Notes: generated by a model not told the origin, from the letters alone. A DNA stretch of 64,000 nucleotides from CAVXJN01 sp963762165 (GCA_963762165.1 CAVXJN010000003.1:744001-808000), one strand, 5' to 3'. Counted from the first letter of the stretch, positions 18,422 through 28,979 are shown. Translations and numbers: made by a program.

Positions 18422-19092
18422 GCTTGCACCTGGTCGCGCTCGGCCAGCATCCGTCCCTGCTTCAGAATCAATATCGGATGACGCATGCGGGCAATCAGTT
18501 CCAGATCGTGGGATGCGATCAGCACCGTCACCCCGACCTGGTTGAATTGCTCGAACAAGGTCATGATTTCCCGCGACAGTTCCGGGTCGAGATTACCCGT
18601 CGGTTCGTCGGCCAGCAGCAACGGCGGCTTGTTGACCACGGCCCGGGCGATGCCGACCCGCTGTTGCTCGCCGCCAGACAGCGTTACCGGATATTGGCGT
18701 TCCTTGCCGAGCAGATTCACCTTGTCCAGAGCCGCGCGCACCCGGCGGCCGATTTCCTGGTGACGAAAGCCGGCGATCACCAGGGGCAGGGCAATGTTGT
18801 CGAATACGGTGCGGTCGTGCAGCAGGCGATGATCCTGGAAAATCATCCCCACTTTGCGGCGCATGTACGGCACCCGGCCGGGGCGTACCGCGCCGAGATT
18901 CACATTGTCCACTAGCGCCTGGCCGCGGGTCGGACGCTCGATCAGCGAAATCAATTTCAGCAGCGTGCTCTTGCCGGCACCTGAGTGGCCGGTGAGAAAC
19001 GCCATTTCGCCGCGGCGCAAATGGAAGTTCACGCCGATCAGCGCATCGTGTCCACCGGGGTAGCGTTTACTGACGTTATGGAACTGAATCAT
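18418..19092 (-). CDS. ftsE: Cell division ATP-binding protein FtsE
   Basis: ATPase of the FtsEX complex. It has 224 residues, the normal size, starting at MIQFHNVSKRYPGG; an upstream in-frame start adds 14 atypical residues. Walker A is GHSGAGKST, the signature is LSGGEQQRVGIARA, and Walker B is LLLADEPTGNLD, with the switch histidine in ASHD. It overlaps ftsX by four bases and lies 114 bases after ftsY. Confidence 0.96.
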   Translation of the reverse strand: MIQFHNVSKRYPGGHDALIGVNFHLRRGEMAFLTGHSGAGKSTLLKLISLIERPTRGQALVDNVNLGAVRPGRVPYMRRKVGMIFQDHRLLHDRTVFDNIALPLVIAGFRHQEIGRRVRAALDKVNLLGKERQYPVTLSGGEQQRVGIARAVVNKPPLLLADEPTGNLDPELSREIMTLFEQFNQVGVTVLIASHDLELIARMRHPILILKQGRMLAERDQVQA

Positions 19093-19206
19093 GATGACAA
19101 CGGTGTTGCGGCTGCGGTCGTTGCGGGCGCGCATCGACCGGAGCGGGTTGCGAGTACGTCGACTCTCCCGTGCCTGTGCCCGGCCGCAGAATGGCCGTCC
19201 AGGCGG

Positions 19207-20187
<981 letters not shown>

Positions 20188-20267
20188 CGCGCTTTTGGTC
20201 CAAGGACGAATAATTGAAGTATTCTATTATTCCTCTTCATGCTCTGAAACACGAGGCCGAATTCTCT

Positions 20268-21638
20268 ATGCTGCATCGAATCCTGGCACTATTGCTCGTT
20301 GCGCCCGCCGCAATGGCCGCCAACGACGTTCACGAGTTCACGCTCGACAACGGTCTCAAACTGATCGTCAAAGAAGATCACCGTGCGCCGGTTGTGGTCT
20401 CTCAAGTCTGGTACAAGGTTGGGTCCAGCTATGAGCACAACGGCATCACCGGCATCTCCCACGTGCTCGAACACATGATGTTCAAAGGAACACAGAAACA
20501 CCCGCCCGGTGATTTTTCCCGCATCATCGCCGCCAACGGCGGTCAGGAGAATGCATTCACCGGCAGGGACTACACCGCGTACTTCCAGAGCCTGCAGAAC
20601 GATCGGCTGAAAGTCAGTTTCGAATTGGAAGCCGACCGCATGCGTAACCTGTCTCTGGCGCCGAAGGAATTCGACAAGGAAGTACATGTGGTCATGGAAG
20701 AGCGCCGTTTGCGTACCGAGGACGACCCGCAATCCCTGACCTACGAACACTTCAACGCGTCGGCATATATGGTCAGCCCCTATCGTCATCCGGTGATCGG
20801 GTGGATGGAAGATCTGGTGAACCTGAAGGCCGGCGATTTGAAGCCGTGGTACCGGCGCTGGTATGCGCCCAACAACGCGACCCTGGTGGTGGTTGGCGAC
20901 GTGCAGCCCCAAGCGGTTCTGGCGCTGGCGAAAAAATACTTCGGGCCGCTGAAGCCGGAAAAACTCGACCCGGTGAAGCCGCGGCGTGAACCGCCGCAGA
21001 TCGGCGAGCAGCGCCTGACGGTACGTGCGCCGGCGCAGCTTCCTTATTTAATGATGGGCTATAAGACACCGGTGGTCGGCGGCGACGAACCGGAATGGGA
21101 ACCCTATGCATTGGAGGTGCTGGCTGGCATTCTCGACGGCGGCGACAGCGCGCGGCTGGCGAGCCAAGTAGTACGCGGTTCCGGGATCGCGGCCAGCGCC
21201 AGTGCCGATTACAGCCCTTACAGCCGATTGAGCACCATGCTGATGTTGGATGGAACGCCCGCTACCGGACAAGACGTGGCAGCCGTGGAAAAAGCGTTGC
21301 GCGAGCAGGTGCAGCGGCTGCGTGACGAGCCCGTCAGCGCCGACGAATTGCAGCGAGTGAAGGCGCAGGTGGTCGCCCACGACGTCTATCAGCGGGATTC
21401 GTTGTTCTATCAGGCAATGCAGATCGGCACGCTGGAGACCATCGGTTTGGACTGGCATCTCATGGATCAATACGTGGATCGGATCAGCGCCGTAACTGCA
21501 GAGCAGGTCCAGCAGGTGGCGCGCAAATATCTCACCGACGAGCATCTGACAGTCGCGGTGCTGGAACCCGAAGCCGGCGCCGCACCGCCTCGTCGCCGTG
21601 CGCCGAGCCACCGCCTGGGAGGTGCCCATGAAAGTTGA
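20268..21638 (+). CDS. M16 family zinc metallopeptidase, catalytic member
   Basis: Predicted secreted or periplasmic zinc peptidase of the pitrilysin/processing-peptidase family, 456 residues. A signal peptide is visible (LHRILALLLVAPAAMA). The inverted zinc motif HxxEH is H65-V-L-E68-H69 with the distal acidic region near EADRMRNL. I chose the ATG at 20268 because upstream residues precede the signal peptide without family character. It overlaps the next M16 gene by 11 bases; such pairs of active and inactive members are common next to ftsY. Confidence 0.93.
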   Translation: MLHRILALLLVAPAAMAANDVHEFTLDNGLKLIVKEDHRAPVVVSQVWYKVGSSYEHNGITGISHVLEHMMFKGTQKHPPGDFSRIIAANGGQENAFTGRDYTAYFQSLQNDRLKVSFELEADRMRNLSLAPKEFDKEVHVVMEERRLRTEDDPQSLTYEHFNASAYMVSPYRHPVIGWMEDLVNLKAGDLKPWYRRWYAPNNATLVVVGDVQPQAVLALAKKYFGPLKPEKLDPVKPRREPPQIGEQRLTVRAPAQLPYLMMGYKTPVVGGDEPEWEPYALEVLAGILDGGDSARLASQVVRGSGIAASASADYSPYSRLSTMLMLDGTPATGQDVAAVEKALREQVQRLRDEPVSADELQRVKAQVVAHDVYQRDSLFYQAMQIGTLETIGLDWHLMDQYVDRISAVTAEQVQQVARKYLTDEHLTVAVLEPEAGAAPPRRRAPSHRLGGAHES

Positions 21639-22956
21639 ATTGCGGGCACTCCCCGGATTTTGGCTGCAGCTTGGCGGTGCTCTGGCATTGCTGTGGTCCG
21701 CCGCTGCCGCGGCCGTCCCGGAGATTCAGCATTGGCAGACTGAAAATGGCGCTGAAGTCTATTTCGTGCCGGCGCCGCAATTGCCCATGGTGGACGCGCG
21801 CGTCGTCTTTGCTGCCGGCGCCGCCCGTGACGGCGACAAGCCCGGGCTGGCGTCGCTGACCAACCGCATGCTGGGCATGGGCGCCAACGGCATGAATGCC
21901 GATACCATCGCCAGCAAATTGGAGCGCCTCGGGGCCGCCACCGGCCAGGGCTCCGAGCGCGACATGGCGTGGTTATCGCTGCGCAGTCTGGTGGAGCCGA
22001 GCAAACTCGATCCCGCCGTCGAGGTGCTGGCGCAGATGATGGCAAAGCCGGATTTTCCCCAGGAGGATTTCGAGCGCGAGAAGTCGCGTACCCTGGTGGC
22101 GTTGGAACAGCAGCAGGAATCGCCGGCTGCGGTGGCGGAGAAGGCGTTCTTCGAAGCGGTCTTCGGTAATCATCCATACGGGCATCAGCCGCTGGGCACC
22201 AAGGAATCGGTGCAGGCGCTCAGCCGCGCGGATCTGCAGGCGTTTCACCAGCGCTTTTATGTGGCGCGCAATGCCGTGGTCGCCATTGTCGGCGATCTGG
22301 ATCAGGCGGCAGCGAAAAAACTTGCGGACCGTTTGGTTGCGGGCCTGCCTGCCGGCGAACCCGCACCGGCATTGCCGGAGGTACCGGCGCTGCAGAAGGG
22401 CAAGACCGAACGCATCGCCCACCCGTCGACGCAGACCCACGTGCGGGTCGGACAACCGGGCATCAAACGCGGCGACCCGGATTATTTTCCGCTGTATGTC
22501 GGCAACTATGCGCTGGGCGGCGGCGGTCTGGTGTCGCGTCTGAACGAGGAGGTGCGTGAGAAGCGCGGCCTGTCCTATAGCGTCTACAGCTATTTTTATC
22601 CGATGGCGCGCAAAGGCCCGTTTCTGATGGCCATGCAAACCCGCAACGACCAGACCGATCAAGGCTTGAAAGTGATGCAGGACACCTTGCGCGGATACCT
22701 CAAGCAGGGCATCACCGCGGACGAGCTCAAGGCGGCGAAACAAAACATCACCGGTGGTTTTCCGCTGCGCATCGACAGCAACTCGGACATGGTCGAGTAC
22801 CTGGCCATGATCGGCTTCTACAAACTGCCGTTGGATTACCTGCAGCGTTTCGATGAACGCATCGAAGCAGTCACACAGAAGCAAATCAATGATGCCTTCC
22901 GCCGTCACCTCGATCCTGATGACATGGTGACCGTGATCGTCGGCGGCGGGCAGTGA
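21628..22956 (+). CDS. M16 family protein lacking the zinc motif
   Basis: Partner of the preceding peptidase, 442 residues with a signal peptide (~1-30) ending near WSAAAAAVPE. At the place of HxxEH the sequence reads GLASLTNRMLGMG, so no zinc site is present; the C-terminal half keeps the substrate-binding region VREKRGLSYSVYSYF. By family precedent it probably forms a heterodimer with the upstream catalytic protein. The start ATG lies inside the end of the upstream gene after GGGAGGTG, indicating coupled translation. Confidence 0.92.
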   Translation: MKVELRALPGFWLQLGGALALLWSAAAAAVPEIQHWQTENGAEVYFVPAPQLPMVDARVVFAAGAARDGDKPGLASLTNRMLGMGANGMNADTIASKLERLGAATGQGSERDMAWLSLRSLVEPSKLDPAVEVLAQMMAKPDFPQEDFEREKSRTLVALEQQQESPAAVAEKAFFEAVFGNHPYGHQPLGTKESVQALSRADLQAFHQRFYVARNAVVAIVGDLDQAAAKKLADRLVAGLPAGEPAPALPEVPALQKGKTERIAHPSTQTHVRVGQPGIKRGDPDYFPLYVGNYALGGGGLVSRLNEEVREKRGLSYSVYSYFYPMARKGPFLMAMQTRNDQTDQGLKVMQDTLRGYLKQGITADELKAAKQNITGGFPLRIDSNSDMVEYLAMIGFYKLPLDYLQRFDERIEAVTQKQINDAFRRHLDPDDMVTVIVGGGQ

Positions 22957-23002
22957 GGACGGGGCCGCTGAGCGCTGATCCCGGCGAGCCACGCCGTTGG
23001 CG

Positions 23003-23599
23003 GTGAACCGGCGCTCGGCCAAATCCTCCGGCGCGGGCCGCTCCGTTGCCAACCGGGTGCGCATCATCGGCGGACAGTGGCGCGGTCGGCGGGTGGCGTT
23101 CGCGCCGGCTGCGGGCTTGCGACCGACACCCGACCGGGTCAGGGAAACGGTATTCAATTGGTTGGCGCCTCGCCTGGAAGGCGCTGCGGTCCTGGACTTG
23201 TTCGCCGGCAGCGGCGCGTTTGGGTTGGAAGCCTTGTCTCGCGGCGCAGCCTCCGCCGTGCTGGTGGACAGCAGTCGCGAAGTGGTGACCACACTGCAGC
23301 AACAGGGCGCACTGTTGGGCGCACAAGGGTTGCAGGTCATCCAGAGCGACGCCAGCGGCTATCTGCGCACGGCGTCGACCCGGTTTGATGTGGTATTCGT
23401 CGATCCGCCCTATGGTCGCGGCTTGCTGCCGGGTTGTTGCGCGGCCTTGCAGCAGGGCGAATGGTTGGCGCCGGGGGCGGCGGTCTATCTTGAAGCGGAG
23501 GCGGGGTTCGATCCGCAGCCACTGCCGGCCGAGTGGGAGTTGATCCGCAGCAAGCGGGCTGGCCAGGTCGGCTATCACTTGGCATTGGTGACGCCGTAG
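23003..23599 (+). CDS. rsmD: 16S rRNA (guanine(966)-N(2))-methyltransferase RsmD
   Basis: Methylates G966 of 16S rRNA on the assembled small subunit, using S-adenosylmethionine. It has 198 residues from the GTG at 23003 (a TTG two codons earlier is also possible). Motifs: RIIGGQWRGRRV, RPTPDRVRETVFNWL, the SAM loop DLFAGSGAFGLEA and catalytic VFVDPPYG. It follows the M16 pair and precedes coaD, the conserved order. Confidence 0.94.
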   Translation: MNRRSAKSSGAGRSVANRVRIIGGQWRGRRVAFAPAAGLRPTPDRVRETVFNWLAPRLEGAAVLDLFAGSGAFGLEALSRGAASAVLVDSSREVVTTLQQQGALLGAQGLQVIQSDASGYLRTASTRFDVVFVDPPYGRGLLPGCCAALQQGEWLAPGAAVYLEAEAGFDPQPLPAEWELIRSKRAGQVGYHLALVTP

Positions 23600-23729
23600 C
23601 GGCGGCGTGATTCGCGCTGGCTCGCCCGGCACGGTCATCGTTGCAACTGATGGGCCCTAAAGCATTTGCCGTCACGGCGGCGACCGGTTCAAACTGTGCC
23701 CCATCGCCTCCGGCTGTGGTGAATTCCTG

Positions 23730-24212
23730 ATGCCTGCCATTACCGCTGTATACCCTGGAACCTTTGATCCGATCACCAACGGCCACTCGGACCTGGTGCA
23801 ACGGGCGGCCCGATTGTTCGAACGTGTCATCGTCGCCATTGCGGCCAGCCCCAACAAAAAGCCGACCTTTTCCAGTGAACGGCGGGTGGAATTGGCGCAG
23901 ATCGCCTTGGCTGGACTGGAAAACGTACAAGTGGTTGCGTTCGACACCTTGCTTGCCGATTTCGTACGCGAGCAGCAAGCGGGTGTCATCCTGCGCGGCC
24001 TGCGCGCCGTTTCGGACTTCGAGTATGAGTTTCAACTCGCCGGTATGAACCGCCACCTGGCGCCGGGGGTGGAGACCATTTTCATGACCCCGGCGGAGCG
24101 CTATACCTTTATTTCCTCGAGTCTGGTACGTGAAATCGCCCATCTCGGCGGCGATGTCGCCGCATTTGTACATCCGCAGGTTGGGGCTGCGTTACGTAGT
24201 AGGATGCGCTAA
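23730..24212 (+). CDS. coaD: Phosphopantetheine adenylyltransferase
   Basis: Fourth step of CoA synthesis: ATP plus 4'-phosphopantetheine gives dephospho-CoA. It has 160 residues, the normal size. The nucleotidyltransferase motif is YPGTFDPITNGHSDL; RGLRAVSDFEYEFQ and the C-terminal FISSSLVREIA are characteristic. The preceding 130-base gap holds no feature I can name. Confidence 0.97.
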   Translation: MPAITAVYPGTFDPITNGHSDLVQRAARLFERVIVAIAASPNKKPTFSSERRVELAQIALAGLENVQVVAFDTLLADFVREQQAGVILRGLRAVSDFEYEFQLAGMNRHLAPGVETIFMTPAERYTFISSSLVREIAHLGGDVAAFVHPQVGAALRSRMR

Positions 24213-24274
24213 TATATACGCGTTTGAAATCTGCTCGATAGGCCCGTCCGGGCCGGCAATACCGGGAGCGAATC

Positions 24275-24529
24275 ATGGCGCTGATGATCACCGACGAATG
24301 TATCAACTGCGATGTATGCGAACCCGAGTGCCCTAATAACGCCATCTCCCAAGGCGACGAAATCTACGTGATCGACACGGGCCTGTGCACCGAGTGCGTA
24401 GGACATTACGACACGCCGCAGTGTATCGACGTGTGTCCGGTGGATTGCATACTGACCCACCCGGATCATGAAGAAACCCGGGACGAATTGATGGACAAGT
24501 ACAAGCGCATCCAAGGCGAAGTCGCGTGA
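24275..24529 (+). CDS. YfhL-type 2[4Fe-4S] ferredoxin
   Basis: Small electron carrier of 84 residues. Two cluster-binding sites are seen: CINCDVCEPECP and a second site spread over CTECVGHYDTPQCIDVCP, with the insertion typical of the Fdx/YfhL (Allochromatium-type) family. It lies between coaD and ggt as in Pseudomonas and is followed by an intrinsic terminator. Confidence 0.93.
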   Translation: MALMITDECINCDVCEPECPNNAISQGDEIYVIDTGLCTECVGHYDTPQCIDVCPVDCILTHPDHEETRDELMDKYKRIQGEVA

Positions 24530-24556
24530 ACTAGCGCGCAGCCGACCCTACCTCGC

Positions 24557-24580
24557 AAAAGCCCCGCCAGGGGCTTTTTT
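24557..24580 (+). terminator. Rho-independent terminator after the ferredoxin gene
   Basis: AAAAGCCCC and GGGGCTTTT pair around a four-base loop, followed by further T residues (six in a row in all). Confidence 0.9.
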
Positions 24581-24639
24581 GTTGCGCCGCCGATTGCCCT
24601 TTACACTGGCGGTGTCCGCAACGATCAGGATCGGTTCCC

Positions 24640-26316
24640 ATGTTCAGACTGTTCTACGCAGCGCTGTGTGCTTTGCTCTGGGTCTGTGCTGCAGCTGCGG
24701 TGCCGCAGCCGCCGGCCGCGGCCGTGGCCAGCGCCCATCCCATTGCCACCGCCGCGGGCCAGGAGATACTCGCCGAAGGCGGCAACGCGTTCGACGCGGC
24801 CGTGGCGGTGAGCGCCACCTTGGCGGTGGTCGAACCGTACAGTTCCGGATTGGGCGGCGGCGGATTCTGGTTGCTGCACCGTGCCCATGACGGCAAACAG
24901 GTGATGATCGACGGCCGCGAGCGCGCCCCGGGCAAAGCCACCCGCAACCTGTATCTGGATCGCGATGGCAAGGTGGTGCCGAAGCTTTCCGTCGATGGCG
25001 CGCTGGCAGCGGGCATTCCCGGCGAACCGGCCGCGCTGGCCTACCTGGCGCAACATTACGGTCGGCTGAGTCTCGTCCAGTCCCTGGCGCCGGCGATTCG
25101 TGCCGCCCGCGACGGCTTCGCGGTCGACGAACATTTCCGCCGCATGGCGCGGTTTCGATTGCCCGTGCTGCGCCGATCACCGGCCGCCGCCGCCGTGTTT
25201 CTGGTGAACGGTGATGTGCCCCCCGCCGGCCACATGGTCCGTCAGCCCGACTTGGCCCGCACCCTGGAGGCGCTGGCTCGCCACGGTCGCGCAGGATTCT
25301 ATCAAGGCGAACTGGCCCAGCGGCTGGCGAGCGGCGTACAAGCGGCCGGCGGCATCTGGAGCGTCGACGATCTCAGCCAGTACCAAGTGGTCGAGCGCCA
25401 GCCGATCCGGGGCAAGTACGGCGATTTCACGGTAATCAGCGCAGCGCCGCCATCCTCCGGCGGCGTGGTGTTGCTGGAGATGCTCAATGTCCTGTCCGGC
25501 TACGACCTGAACGGAGTGGACCGCTCCACCCGCGACCACCTGGTGATCGAAGCCATGCGCCGCGCCTACCACGACCGCGCCGAGTATCTCGGCGATCCCG
25601 ACTTCATATCCATGCCGCTCGAACTACTCACCAGCCCCGATTATGCAGCGGGTTTACGTGCCGGCATCCGCACCGACCGGGCGACCCCCAGTGCGGCGCT
25701 GGCGGCGGTCATCGGCCGGCCGGCCCAGGGTAACCATACGACCCATTTCTCGGTGCTCGACCGGGAGGGAAACCGGGTCGCCGCCACGCTCAGCATCAAT
25801 TACCCCTTCGGCGCGGCCACCATGGTGCCCGGTACCGGCGTGCTGCTGAACGATGAAATGGACGATTTCTCCAGCAAGCCGGGCGTGCCCAACGTCTACG
25901 GCCTGGTGGGCGCGGAGGCCAATGCCATTGCGCCGGGCAAGCGGCCGTTATCGAGCATGTCGCCGACCTTCGTCGAGAGCAAACGTGGTGTGGCGATTTT
26001 TGGCACGCCCGGTGGCAGTCGCATCATCACCATGGTATTGCTGGGTATGCTCGATTATGTCCATGGCGGCGACGCCGCCGGCATGGTGACCTTGCCGCGG
26101 TTCCATCATCAGTATCTGCCGGACCAGGTGCAGTTCGAACCCGGCGCTTTCGATGACGCCGAACAGGCCGACCTGGCGGCCATGGGGCACAACCTGGCGC
26201 CGCTGGATTCCACCTACGGCAACATGCAGGCGATCACGTGGGATTATGACGGTGCTGTGCGCGCCGCCAGCGATCCGCGCGGCGTCGGTGCGGCGCAGGT
26301 GGTGGCCACGCCCTGA
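24640..26316 (+). CDS. ggt: Gamma-glutamyltransferase
   Basis: Periplasmic N-terminal-nucleophile enzyme that cleaves the gamma-glutamyl bond of glutathione. It has 558 residues with a signal peptide ending near VCAAAAV. Early motifs SAHPIATAAGQEILAEGGN and GLGGGGFW are typical. The autoprocessing site is the threonine in NHTTHFSVLD, which splits the precursor into large and small subunits; SSMSPTFV and TPGGSRII follow in the small subunit. It is part of the conserved fdx-ggt-mutM segment. Confidence 0.94.
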   Translation: MFRLFYAALCALLWVCAAAAVPQPPAAAVASAHPIATAAGQEILAEGGNAFDAAVAVSATLAVVEPYSSGLGGGGFWLLHRAHDGKQVMIDGRERAPGKATRNLYLDRDGKVVPKLSVDGALAAGIPGEPAALAYLAQHYGRLSLVQSLAPAIRAARDGFAVDEHFRRMARFRLPVLRRSPAAAAVFLVNGDVPPAGHMVRQPDLARTLEALARHGRAGFYQGELAQRLASGVQAAGGIWSVDDLSQYQVVERQPIRGKYGDFTVISAAPPSSGGVVLLEMLNVLSGYDLNGVDRSTRDHLVIEAMRRAYHDRAEYLGDPDFISMPLELLTSPDYAAGLRAGIRTDRATPSAALAAVIGRPAQGNHTTHFSVLDREGNRVAATLSINYPFGAATMVPGTGVLLNDEMDDFSSKPGVPNVYGLVGAEANAIAPGKRPLSSMSPTFVESKRGVAIFGTPGGSRIITMVLLGMLDYVHGGDAAGMVTLPRFHHQYLPDQVQFEPGAFDDAEQADLAAMGHNLAPLDSTYGNMQAITWDYDGAVRAASDPRGVGAAQVVATP

Positions 26317-26365
26317 ACCCGGAGAAGACGCGAATCCGCAGTACGGTCCCGCCGCGGGTGGGCCT

Positions 26366-26707
26366 TCAGACGTAGTGCTTGGCGCGTTTGATCCCGGCGC
26401 GGCGGTTGCGGGCCTGCTGCGTGACCACGCCCCGCAGCAGGAAGGTGCCGTTGATTTCCACGTCTGGATACTCCTCCCGCAACGCCACCAGATAATGGCG
26501 CCCCTCGCGGATCACGAACTGGCGCATGGTGGTTTCGCCGTCGTGGTCGCAGACCACATAGGCGCCGTCGAAGGCCGGCACGTTGGGGTCGACGATAATC
26601 ACGGCGCCGTCGCGAAATTCGGGCTCCATGCTGTCGCCGAGAACTTGCAATGCAAAAGGCGCCTTGGCCGAGCAGCCGCCGCCGCTGTCACCCAGGGTGT
26701 CCGACAT
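26366..26707 (-). CDS. Stand-alone LexA/S24-like peptidase domain protein
   Basis: A 113-residue protein made only of the LexA C-terminal fold, with no helix-turn-helix domain. The serine motif is GDSMEPEF. At the position of the catalytic lysine (TVKRL in LexA) the sequence reads TTMRQFV, with Arg in place of Lys, so autocleavage may be lost. I choose the ATG at 26707 because GAGGAAG lies six bases upstream; another ATG at 26737 lacks a ribosome site. It lies 106 bases downstream of mutM on the same strand. The function is unknown; a binding or scaffold role is possible. Confidence 0.75.
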   Translation of the reverse strand: MSDTLGDSGGGCSAKAPFALQVLGDSMEPEFRDGAVIIVDPNVPAFDGAYVVCDHDGETTMRQFVIREGRHYLVALREEYPDVEINGTFLLRGVVTQQARNRRAGIKRAKHYV

Positions 26708-26813
26708 GATGACTTCCTCTTGCTGGCTGTGATTCATGGAGGGCGCAATGTTACTACGGAACGCGGATTCCGCTCCAGGTACCAACTCCATGAATCCGTT
26801 AAGGATAAGGATT

Positions 26814-27632
26814 TCAGCGCTGGCAGATCGGACAGTAGCAGGTGGCACGCTGACCGATCCGGATCTCCCGCAGCGCCGTGCCGCAACGGCTGCAGGGCTC
26901 GCCGCCGCGGCCGTAGACCAAGAGCTGATGGCGAAAATAGCCAGGTCGGCCATCGCTGTCGAGGAAATCCCGCAGGGTCGTACCGCCGGCGTCGATCGCC
27001 TTCAGCAGCACGGCGCGAATGGCTTCCACCAGACGCGCGAAGCGCGCCCGGGACACCCGCCCGGCCGCTGTTGTCGGGCGAATGCCGGCGGCGAACAGCG
27101 CTTCGTTCGCATAAATGTTGCCCACGCCCACCACGATCCGACTATCCATCAAAAACGATTTCACCGCCTGGCGCCGGCCGCGGGCGCGACCGTGCAGATA
27201 GTCGGCGGTAAACAGCTCCGGATCGAGGGGCTCGGGTCCGAGATCCCGCAACCGCGGATGTTGTTCCACAGGCTGCCGGGTCCAGAATACGGCGCCGAAC
27301 CGGCGTGGGTCCCGCAGCCGCAGACAGCGGCCGTCGTCGAAGACGATGTCCAGGTGGTCGTGCTTGTCGGGTGCTGTGGCGGCCGGTAGCACGCGAAGGC
27401 TGCCGGACATGCCCAGGTGCAGAATCAGGGCGCCATTGCCGGTGCGCAGCAACAGATACTTGGCGCGCCGTTCGACCGCGTCGATTCGCTGGCCCGCCAG
27501 CGCCGACGCCAATCCGGGGTCCACGGGCCAGCGCAGGCGCGGGTCGCGCACAATGACCGCCTGCACCGTTTTGCCGCGCACATGGGGTTCGATGCCGCGG
27601 CGGGTGGTTTCGACTTCCGGGAGTTCTGGCAC
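26814..27632 (-). CDS. mutM: Formamidopyrimidine-DNA glycosylase (MutM/Fpg)
   Basis: Base-excision repair enzyme removing 8-oxoguanine. It has 272 residues. The catalytic N-terminus PELPEVETTRRGIEPH is present, as are NIYANEALFAAGI and the C-terminal zinc finger CSRCGTALREIRIGQRATCY plus CPIC. It is the last gene of the conserved rpoH-to-mutM neighbourhood. Confidence 0.97.
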   Translation of the reverse strand: MPELPEVETTRRGIEPHVRGKTVQAVIVRDPRLRWPVDPGLASALAGQRIDAVERRAKYLLLRTGNGALILHLGMSGSLRVLPAATAPDKHDHLDIVFDDGRCLRLRDPRRFGAVFWTRQPVEQHPRLRDLGPEPLDPELFTADYLHGRARGRRQAVKSFLMDSRIVVGVGNIYANEALFAAGIRPTTAAGRVSRARFARLVEAIRAVLLKAIDAGGTTLRDFLDSDGRPGYFRHQLLVYGRGGEPCSRCGTALREIRIGQRATCYCPICQR

Positions 27633-27659
27633 CGGCGCATTGTAGCGGAAGCGGCGCCT

Positions 27660-28979
27660 TCAATGGCGGCGGCGTACCATCAATACGAACGCCCCTAGGG
27701 CCACGATCAACGTCGGCAGCAGGAACGGAAAGCCCCAGGCCACCAACGCCAACTGCCGGTCGCTCAGATCCAACCGTAAATCCGCCGCCTGGGCGGTCGT
27801 CACGCCCACCAGCAGATCGTCATGGTCGAGCCAATTCAGCAGGGCTACGCCCAGATCGAGATTGGCGCCGTTGGCGAGATAGGCGTTGGACAGGAAATCG
27901 CCGTCGCCGACGACGGCGACCCGCTGTTCGCGCGGTCCGAACACCCGGGTCAGGGTGAATCCCAGGGGCAGCGGGCCGCGACGCTCCCCGGTTTCGGGAT
28001 TGAAGCGCAGCGGCTGTGCCTGCAGGGACCCGGTTTCGGTCCAGCTTTGCGCGTCGGAGCGCAGCAGCGGCGTGGCTTGCCAGCCGGCTCCCGGTTGGGC
28101 GGTTAGGGCCGCGGCCACCGGCAGCAACACCGAGCCGAGGTGGGATACGCTGAGGGCCGATCCGGTGGCGACCTCCGCGACCAGGAACGCCGGGTTGGCG
28201 ACGCCGAGCTGCGCCGAGCGGGCGCTCAGGACGATGCCCTCGAGCCAGTGTATTCCGAGTGCTTGCGCGAGTGCCTGCAAACCCGGCTGGGCGCCGGGGT
28301 CGCCCAACCACAGCACATCGCCGCCGCGCGCCAGATAGTTCAGCAGCGGTTTGAGTTCTTCGGGCCGCCACTCGGTTTGCGGGGAGGAAACAACCAGCAC
28401 ACTGGTGTTGTCGGGAACGACGGCGCTCCGGCTCAAGTCCAGTGTCTGCACGTGCAGGCCCCGCTGGGCGAGCGCGTCGCCGAAGCGCTCAAGATCGTGA
28501 TTGGCTTTGCCGCGCGGGTCTCGTTCCCCGTGGCCGCTGACAAATACGATCCACCGCTCCCGCTCGGTGGCCAATTGCATCAGCGCGGCACTCAGATGCG
28601 CTTCGTCGGCAACCCGCAATTTGGTTTTGCGGTCGCGATAGTGCAGGACCAGTTCGCCGCCGGCGGCGATTCCCTCGGCGCGTGCCTGTTCCGGCTTCTG
28701 TTTCGGATCCACGAATTCCAGCGCGAAGTCGGACTTGACGCGCTGGTAACGCTCGATCAGATCCGCGATCCCGCGATGCAGTTTCGGATCCGGTGCGACG
28801 AACGCGGTGACTGCCACCGGTCTGTCGAGTTTGTGCAGCAGTTCGCGGCTCGACGGCGACAGGGTGTGCCGTCCGGCGGCGGTCCAGTCCCAGCTCGCCG
28901 GCCAGCGCATGCTGGCCCACGCCAGCACGATCGCGACCGCCACCGCGGCCGCTGAAATTGCCAGCGCACGCAGCCTCAC
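27660..28979 (-). CDS. GldG-like periplasmic auxiliary protein of an ABC exporter
   Basis: A 439-residue protein starting with GTG at 28979, overlapping the permease stop by four bases (GTGA). It has an N-terminal helix (~4-24), a large extracytoplasmic domain with ELVLHYRDRKTKLRVADE, FVSGHGERDP and GDGDFLSNAYLANG, and a C-terminal helix (~412-434) followed by RRRH. This is the layout of the GldG/DUF4350 component found with GldA and GldF. The substrate is unknown. Confidence 0.85.
   Translation of the reverse strand: MRLRALAISAAAVAVAIVLAWASMRWPASWDWTAAGRHTLSPSSRELLHKLDRPVAVTAFVAPDPKLHRGIADLIERYQRVKSDFALEFVDPKQKPEQARAEGIAAGGELVLHYRDRKTKLRVADEAHLSAALMQLATERERWIVFVSGHGERDPRGKANHDLERFGDALAQRGLHVQTLDLSRSAVVPDNTSVLVVSSPQTEWRPEELKPLLNYLARGGDVLWLGDPGAQPGLQALAQALGIHWLEGIVLSARSAQLGVANPAFLVAEVATGSALSVSHLGSVLLPVAAALTAQPGAGWQATPLLRSDAQSWTETGSLQAQPLRFNPETGERRGPLPLGFTLTRVFGPREQRVAVVGDGDFLSNAYLANGANLDLGVALLNWLDHDDLLVGVTTAQAADLRLDLSDRQLALVAWGFPFLLPTLIVALGAFVLMVRRRH

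Noticed and set aside
21973..23340. 455-codon minus-strand frame across the second M16 gene and rsmD
   Set aside because: It crosses two conserved plus-strand genes with correct overlap and ribosome sites; the composition is that of a shadow frame.
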